A stretch of 35,389 bases of DNA, from NCBI RefSeq assembly GCF_900102785.1, contig NZ_FNGC01000001.1, forward strand, positions 1 to 35,389, in the 5' to 3' direction. Numbering within the stretch: position 1 is the first letter of the stretch; every line of letters starts with the position of its first letter. The notes beneath the pieces are model-generated. The model was given only the letters and a program-made list of their open reading frames with translations. It was not told the DNA's origin and made no database searches. This document shows positions 30,900 through 35,389 of this stretch, piece after piece. The position numbers and the translations under genes were made by a program. The DNA comes from Arthrobacter sp. ok362 (GTDB lineage: Bacteria; Actinomycetota; Actinomycetes; Actinomycetales; Micrococcaceae).

Positions 30900-31331
30900 T
30901 TAACGCAGCTGCGTGGGCATGGAATTCTGTAGCTCCGTCCGGCATGCCGACGTTGACTGTTCCGTCAGGGCCTGCCGGACGCAATGCTGGTAGTCGCGGA
31001 TCTGGTTGAAGAACAGCGTCGAGGCCAGGATCACCAGCAGCATGACCGCTGAGACCACCAGCCCGGAAATCGTGCCGAACAGGACCAGCCGCGACTCCTT
31101 GTACTTCACGGCCCGGATCAGCACCGCGATGCCCAGCACAATCCCGGCCGCCGTGAGCACGGCCGTCAGCCACAGGTAGCTCACGTCGAGCTGGAAGACG
31201 AAGAACGAGCCCAGGACCGCGACGATGAACAGCCGGAACAGGGTGTGGGTCAGCCGCGCGGATTCTTTGACCGCCTGGCCGCGCGGATGCCGGCCCGGCT
31301 GGCCGCTGCCGGAGTCCGTGGGGGAATTCAT
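30900..31331 (-). CDS. Small membrane protein of unknown function
   Basis: The 143-residue protein has three predicted membrane helices (LFRLFIVAVLGSFFVFQL; LWLTAVLTAAGIVLGIAVLI; LVLFGTISGLVVSAVMLLVILAS) and a short extracytoplasmic or cytoplasmic tail with two cysteines (HC, AC) that could form a disulfide. The first 25 residues are hydrophilic. GGA precedes the ATG by 5 nt. It is convergent with perM (6 nt apart) and divergent from purN. I recognise no family. Confidence 0.72.
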   Translation of the reverse strand: MNSPTDSGSGQPGRHPRGQAVKESARLTHTLFRLFIVAVLGSFFVFQLDVSYLWLTAVLTAAGIVLGIAVLIRAVKYKESRLVLFGTISGLVVSAVMLLVILASTLFFNQIRDYQHCVRQALTEQSTSACRTELQNSMPTQLR

Positions 31332-31370
31332 GTTTTCCAGCCTACGCGAGCGGCCCCATAAGCTAGGACC

Positions 31371-31949
31371 ATGCGCATAGTTGTCCTCGTTTCCGGCACC
31401 GGCTCCAACCTCCAGGCAGTGATCGATGCTGTGAAGTCCGGAGCGCTCGACGTCGAGATCGCCGCCGTCGGCGCCGACCGGCCGGGGACTTTCGGGGTGG
31501 AGCGCTCCGCCGCCGCCGGGATTCCCACGTTCGTGGTGGACTTCAAGGCCTACCCGGACCGGGCGGCCTGGAACGCGGCCCTGACCGGGGCTGTCGCCGG
31601 CTTTGCCCCGGATGTGGTGGTGTCCTCAGGCTTCATGCGGATTGTCAGCGCGGACTTCATCGACTCGTTTGGCGGCAAATACCTCAACACGCACCCGGCG
31701 CTGCTGCCGTCCTTCCCCGGCGCCCACGGTGTCCGCGACGCGCTGGCGTACGGCGTGAAGGTCACCGGCTGCACGGTGCACTGGGCCGACGCCGGGGTGG
31801 ACACCGGACCCATCATCGCGCAGGAAGCCGTGGCAATCGGGGACGGCGAGAGCGAGGAATCCCTGCACGGGCGCATCAAGGTCGTCGAGCGCCGGCTCCT
31901 GGTCTCCACCCTGGCGTCCCTGGCCGCCGCCCAGCACGCACTCGCCTAA
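31371..31949 (+). CDS. purN: Phosphoribosylglycinamide formyltransferase
   Basis: The 192-residue enzyme transfers a formyl group from 10-formyltetrahydrofolate to GAR in purine synthesis. SGTGSNLQA (8-16) binds the phosphate of GAR, GFMRIVSADFI lies before the folate site, NTHPALLPSFPGAHGVRDAL holds the catalytic Asn and His, and VDTGPII carries the conserved Asp. The length is normal. AGGA lies close before the ATG. It starts 39 nt from the divergent small membrane gene. A large hairpin follows 32 nt after the stop. Confidence 0.97.
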   Translation: MRIVVLVSGTGSNLQAVIDAVKSGALDVEIAAVGADRPGTFGVERSAAAGIPTFVVDFKAYPDRAAWNAALTGAVAGFAPDVVVSSGFMRIVSADFIDSFGGKYLNTHPALLPSFPGAHGVRDALAYGVKVTGCTVHWADAGVDTGPIIAQEAVAIGDGESEESLHGRIKVVERRLLVSTLASLAAAQHALA

Positions 31950-31981
31950 CCCGCCCGCCTGACCCCGCCTGATTTCCCCGA

Positions 31982-32037
31982 TGCGCTATCAGTCCGGGCG
32001 GTTCTCAGCGCTCAGAACCGCCTGAAGTGATAGCGCA
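31982..32037. terminator. Long interrupted hairpin between purN and the MFS gene
   Basis: The outer arms TGCGCTATCA (31982-31991) and TGATAGCGCA (32028-32037) and the inner arms GGCGGTTCT (31997-32005) and AGAACCGCC (32014-32022) are perfect; between them lies a symmetric 5x5 internal loop, and the centre contains AGCGCT. It stands between two convergent genes and probably acts in both directions. No T-tract is visible. Confidence 0.7.
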
Positions 32038-32055
32038 CCGGGTGGAGTGGGCGCG

Positions 32056-33408
32056 TTATTCCAGCCGGCGCTGCTTGGTTTCGGGGGCGAAGAACGCCAT
32101 CCACAGCACGGAGATCAGCACCAGCCCGCCGGCCAGGGCGAACGACGTCGCGAGCCCCAGCTCCGGCCACAGGAAGGCCGCGAAGATCAGCGGCCCGAAC
32201 CCGGCACCCAGCCGGGAGAATGTCGAGGCCCAGCCGAAGCCGGAGCCGCGCAGCTCGGTGGGGTACAGCTCGGAGACGTAGGCATAGAGCACCGGGATGG
32301 CCACCTGCACCACAAAGCCGAACACCAGCAGCCAGAACACGGCGGCGGCGGGGATGTCCACCACCACCGCCACAATCACCAGCGTCAGCGCGGACAGCGG
32401 GCCGGTGACCGCCAGGATCCACTTGCGGCCCACCCGCTCCACCAGCAGGGCGGCCACCACCACGCCGAGGAGCCCCACGGCGGCCATCGACGCCGTCGTC
32501 AGGAAGGCCTTGTACTCCTCGAAGCCGGCGCCGATCAGGATCCGCGGCATCCACGTCAGGGACAGGTAGTAGACCAGCAGGATGCTGAAGAACAGGGCCC
32601 ACGCCGCCGTCGTGATCTTCCAGTTGAACTGCCACAGGGCACGCAATTGCGTCCACGCGCTGCCGGCCGAGAGGCGGGGTGCGTCCTGCGGTTCGGGCAG
32701 GCTGTAGACCCGGGCCTCGGCCCCGGTGGCCTCGACCAGGGTATCGATTACCTTCGCGGCTTCCTCGCGGCGGCCCTGGCGGATCAGGAACAGCGGGGAT
32801 TCCGGCACGCTGCGGCGGATCCAGAACACCAGCAGCGCCGGGAGCACCATGACCAGCATGGTCAGCCGCCAGTCAGCGAAGGCCGCGACCAGCCCGGCGG
32901 AGACGAAACCGCAAAGGGCCGCGCCGATCGGCCACCAGCCGTCCATCGCGGTGAGCACCCGGCCGCGCTGTTTGCGGGGGGTGAACTCGCCGACCAGCGC
33001 ATAGTCCACCGGGATGCAGCCGCCCAGGCCGAACCCGGCCAGGAACCGGAACACGACGAACCACAGAAAATCGGGGGAGACCGCGCCGAGCACGGTGAAG
33101 ATGGAAAAGATCAGCAGCGTCGCGGTGAAGGCCTTCTTGCGGCCCATGGTGTCCGCGATGGTGCCCCAGACAAAGGCGCCCAGGGCCATGCCAATCAGGT
33201 TCGCCGTTCCGATCCAGGCGGCATCGCCCGGGCTCAGGGACCAGTGCTTGGACAGCAACGGTATGAGGATGCCGTTGAGGGTTACGTCCCAGGCATCGAA
33301 CATGAAGCCCAGTCCGCCGATCAGGAAGATCCGGCCTTGGACCTTCCACCGCCACGGCAGCTCCTGGACCACCTGTTCGCCGCTGGGCACAGTGGTGTAC
33401 GTGTTCAT
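32056..33408 (-). CDS. MFS transporter of the sugar-porter/NiaP type
   Basis: From the ATG at 33408, with GGAGG 5 nt upstream, the protein has 450 residues and twelve predicted membrane helices. GTIADTMGRKKAF is the loop 2-3 motif, GFGLGGCIPVDYALVGEFTPRKQRGR and VPESPLFLIRQGR are typical of sugar-porter-like carriers, and the C-terminal PETKQRRLE resembles their PETKG end. The GFMFDAWDVTLNG start, with an Asp in helix 1, recalls carriers of aromatic or organic acids such as niacin, so the substrate is not fixed. It is read against purN and purH and interrupts that gene pair. Confidence 0.87.
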   Translation of the reverse strand: MNTYTTVPSGEQVVQELPWRWKVQGRIFLIGGLGFMFDAWDVTLNGILIPLLSKHWSLSPGDAAWIGTANLIGMALGAFVWGTIADTMGRKKAFTATLLIFSIFTVLGAVSPDFLWFVVFRFLAGFGLGGCIPVDYALVGEFTPRKQRGRVLTAMDGWWPIGAALCGFVSAGLVAAFADWRLTMLVMVLPALLVFWIRRSVPESPLFLIRQGRREEAAKVIDTLVEATGAEARVYSLPEPQDAPRLSAGSAWTQLRALWQFNWKITTAAWALFFSILLVYYLSLTWMPRILIGAGFEEYKAFLTTASMAAVGLLGVVVAALLVERVGRKWILAVTGPLSALTLVIVAVVVDIPAAAVFWLLVFGFVVQVAIPVLYAYVSELYPTELRGSGFGWASTFSRLGAGFGPLIFAAFLWPELGLATSFALAGGLVLISVLWMAFFAPETKQRRLE

Positions 33409-33560
33409 CTTGGCCTCCTGTGTGAAAACTTTACGTGGCCCGGGCACGGCCCGCGTGTGCTTCACACTCCGGCGCGCGGGACGGCCCGGCGCCGGGACGC
33501 GATAAACTGGCCGCATCCCCACCACCCGCGGCCCCGCCGCGATATAAGACGGAGACTTTT

Positions 33561-35258
33561 GTGAGCTTCACGCAGCTTGACCGTGTATCCATCGACCGAG
33601 TTCCCATCCGCCGGGCACTGATTTCGGTCTACGACAAGACCGGTCTGGAGGAGCTCGCTCAAGGCCTGCACGCCGCCGGCGTCAAGATCGTCTCCACGGG
33701 CTCCACGGCCAAGAAGATCGCCGCCGCCGGGATCCCCGTGCAGGAAGTCGAGGAAGTCACCGGCTCCCCGGAAATGCTGGACGGCCGGGTCAAGACCCTG
33801 CACCCGCGCGTGCACGGCGGCATCCTCGCGGACCGCCGCGTCCCGGCCCACATGCAGACGCTTGCGGACATGAAGATCGAGCCGTTCGACCTCGTCGTCG
33901 TCAACCTCTACCCGTTCGTGGAGACCGTGAAGTCCGGTGCCGCGCCGGACGACGTCGTCGAACAGATCGACATCGGCGGCCCCGCGATGGTGCGCTCCGC
34001 CGCGAAGAACCACGCCGCCGTCGCCATCGTGGTGGACCCGTCGTCCTACGGTGCCGTGGTGGCGGCGGCCGCGTCGGGCGGCTTTGACCTAAAGACCCGC
34101 CGCCGGCTCGCCGCCAAGGCTTTCGCGCACACCGCGGCCTACGACACCGCCGTAGCCACCTGGACCGCCAGCCAGTTCCGCGACGAGGACGGCGACGGCG
34201 TGATCGACTGGCCCGCCTACGCCGGCCTGGCCCTGGAACGCTCCGAGGTGCTCCGCTACGGCGAAAACCCGCACCAGCAGGCCGCACTGTATGTGGACAC
34301 GGCCGCCCCGGCCGGCATCGCGCAGGCCGACCAGCTGCACGGCAAGGCCATGAGCTACAACAACTTTGTCGACGCCGACGCCGCCCTGCGCGCGGCCTTC
34401 GACTTCGCCGAGCCCGCCGTCGCGATCATCAAGCACGCCAACCCGTGCGGCGTGGCTGTGGGTTCGGCGTCCGCGGCGGACCCCATCGCCGACGCCCACG
34501 CCAAGGCCCACGCCTGCGATCCCGTGTCCGCGTTCGGCGGCGTCATCGCCGCGAACCGCACGGTCACTGCCGGCATGGCGCGCACCGTCGCCGGCATCTT
34601 CACGGAGGTCGTCATCGCGCCGGGCTTTGACGAGGAGGCCGTGGAGATCCTGTCCAAGAAGAAGAACATCCGCCTCCTGGCCCTCCCCGACGGATACGGC
34701 CGCTACCCGACCGAGTTCCGCCAGGTCTCCGGCGGCATGCTGGTACAGGCGACGGACAAGGTCGACGCCGACGGCGACACCCCCGCGAACTGGACCCTTG
34801 CCGCGGGCGACGCCGCCGACGCCGGCACCCTGGCCGACCTCGCGTTCGCCTGGACCGCCTGCCGCGCAGCCAAGTCCAACGCCATCCTGCTCGCGGACAA
34901 CGGTGCCGCCGTCGGCATCGGCATGGGCCAGGTCAACCGGCTCGATTCCTGCAAGCTCGCGGTCGAGCGCGCCAACACCCTCGGCGTCACCGTGGAGTCC
35001 GACGTTGCTGTTGGGGGCGAAGCCCCTGGCGGCGCGGCCGGCACCGACGCCAGCGAAGCACCCGAGCGTGCCCGCGGCGCGGTGGCAGCGTCGGACGCGT
35101 TCTTCCCATTCGCCGACGGCCTGCAGATCCTGGTCGATGCCGGCGTCCGCGCCGTGGTCCAGCCGGGCGGCTCCGTCCGGGACGAGGAAGTCATCGCCGC
35201 GGCCAACGCCGCCGGTATCACCATGTACTTCACGGGAGCCCGCCACTTCTTCCACTAG
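33561..35258 (+). CDS. purH: AICAR transformylase/IMP cyclohydrolase
   Basis: The 565-residue bifunctional enzyme catalyses the last two steps of IMP synthesis. The N-terminal IMP cyclohydrolase domain (about 14-160) shows [25 protein letters not shown] and [16 protein letters not shown]; the transformylase domain has [26 protein letters not shown] and [14 protein letters not shown]. The GTG at 33561 has GGAG 6 nt upstream; the frame is open further upstream but the sequence there is not protein-like. A low-complexity insert rich in Gly, Ala and Glu (about 485-510, before [14 protein letters not shown]) is longer than in standard PurH. A strong terminator follows. Confidence 0.97.
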   Translation: MSFTQLDRVSIDRVPIRRALISVYDKTGLEELAQGLHAAGVKIVSTGSTAKKIAAAGIPVQEVEEVTGSPEMLDGRVKTLHPRVHGGILADRRVPAHMQTLADMKIEPFDLVVVNLYPFVETVKSGAAPDDVVEQIDIGGPAMVRSAAKNHAAVAIVVDPSSYGAVVAAAASGGFDLKTRRRLAAKAFAHTAAYDTAVATWTASQFRDEDGDGVIDWPAYAGLALERSEVLRYGENPHQQAALYVDTAAPAGIAQADQLHGKAMSYNNFVDADAALRAAFDFAEPAVAIIKHANPCGVAVGSASAADPIADAHAKAHACDPVSAFGGVIAANRTVTAGMARTVAGIFTEVVIAPGFDEEAVEILSKKKNIRLLALPDGYGRYPTEFRQVSGGMLVQATDKVDADGDTPANWTLAAGDAADAGTLADLAFAWTACRAAKSNAILLADNGAAVGIGMGQVNRLDSCKLAVERANTLGVTVESDVAVGGEAPGGAAGTDASEAPERARGAVAASDAFFPFADGLQILVDAGVRAVVQPGGSVRDEEVIAAANAAGITMYFTGARHFFH

Positions 35259-35294
35259 GCTGTTCCACGCAGCCGCACATAGAGCTGCACAAAG

Positions 35295-35337
35295 AATGGA
35301 CATGCCCTCCCTTATCCGGAGGACATGTCCATTTTTT
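35295..35337 (+). terminator. Intrinsic terminator of purH
   Basis: AATGGACATG (35295-35304) pairs with CATGTCCATT (35324-35333); past one mismatch CCTCC (35306-35310) pairs with GGAGG (35318-35322) round a 7-nt loop. The T-run begins inside the 3' arm and ends at 35337, an unusually good match to a factor-independent terminator. Confidence 0.92.
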
Positions 35338-35389
35338 GTGCCAAAGCGTGGGTTGGTGGCCGGCCCGAGGGACATGCCAGGGACATGCT

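Overview
The window comes from a high-GC Gram-positive chromosome, most likely a member of the Micrococcaceae (Arthrobacter/Pseudarthrobacter type). The pointers are the strongly GC-biased third codon positions, the frequent GTG/TTG starts, the 23S-5S spacer and 5S rRNA, a 7Fe ferredoxin of the FdxA type, a flotillin/NfeD-like pair, and the actinobacterial perM-purN-purH neighbourhood. The genus is an inference from gene content, not from a database search.

Layout. (1) 1-340: end of a ribosomal RNA operon on the + strand (23S-5S spacer, 5S rRNA, strong terminator). (2) 540-3445: three + strand genes: a secreted DNRLRE/phosphoesterase fusion, a short-chain dehydrogenase, and a small secreted excalibur-domain protein. 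(3) 3515-10100: three tandem, paralogous PAS-GGDEF-EAL proteins on the - strand, each with its own related promoter. This is a concentrated cyclic-di-GMP signalling locus. (4) 10200-18000: a GT4 glycosyltransferase, an NfeD-like/flotillin pair, a CapK/PaaK-like adenylate-forming enzyme, a probable modification-dependent HNH nuclease, a small membrane protein, and a lipoprotein of the beta-lactamase fold that has lost its catalytic serine. (5) 18012-28700: a catabolic locus. A - strand operon runs FAD oxidoreductase > CaiB/BaiF CoA-transferase > enoyl-CoA hydratase > DHDPS-family lyase > divergent SDR > aldehyde dehydrogenase > ferredoxin. Upstream lies an XRE-cupin regulator, and next to it, on the + strand, an MHS-type transporter and a cytidine/blasticidin-S-deaminase-like enzyme. 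(6) 28930-35389: a DUF4383 membrane protein, perM-like gene, small membrane protein, purN, a reversed MFS transporter, purH and a strong terminator.

How the parts work together. The catabolic operon has 4-bp or 1-bp stop/start overlaps at three of its junctions, so several proteins are probably made in fixed ratio. A plausible route is import by the MHS transporter, FAD-dependent oxidation, CoA activation, hydration, carbon-carbon cleavage, and oxidation of the released aldehyde, with ferredoxin as electron carrier. The substrate cannot be read from the sequence. The regulator's own promoter and the promoter facing the transporter match at 31 of 41 ungapped positions, so one regulator probably controls both sides. 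Between that second promoter and the transporter lies a decayed fragment of a second copy of the regulator gene, which indicates an ancient inverted duplication.

The most notable points are the triple GGDEF-EAL array, with one member whose cyclase domain has decayed and another without an inhibitory site; the mirror-image promoter plus pseudogene at the regulator; the Ser-to-Gly loss in the SxxK motif of the lipoprotein; the orphan catabolic cluster; and the EVE-like-HNH fusion. All start sites, promoters and functions are read from sequence only.
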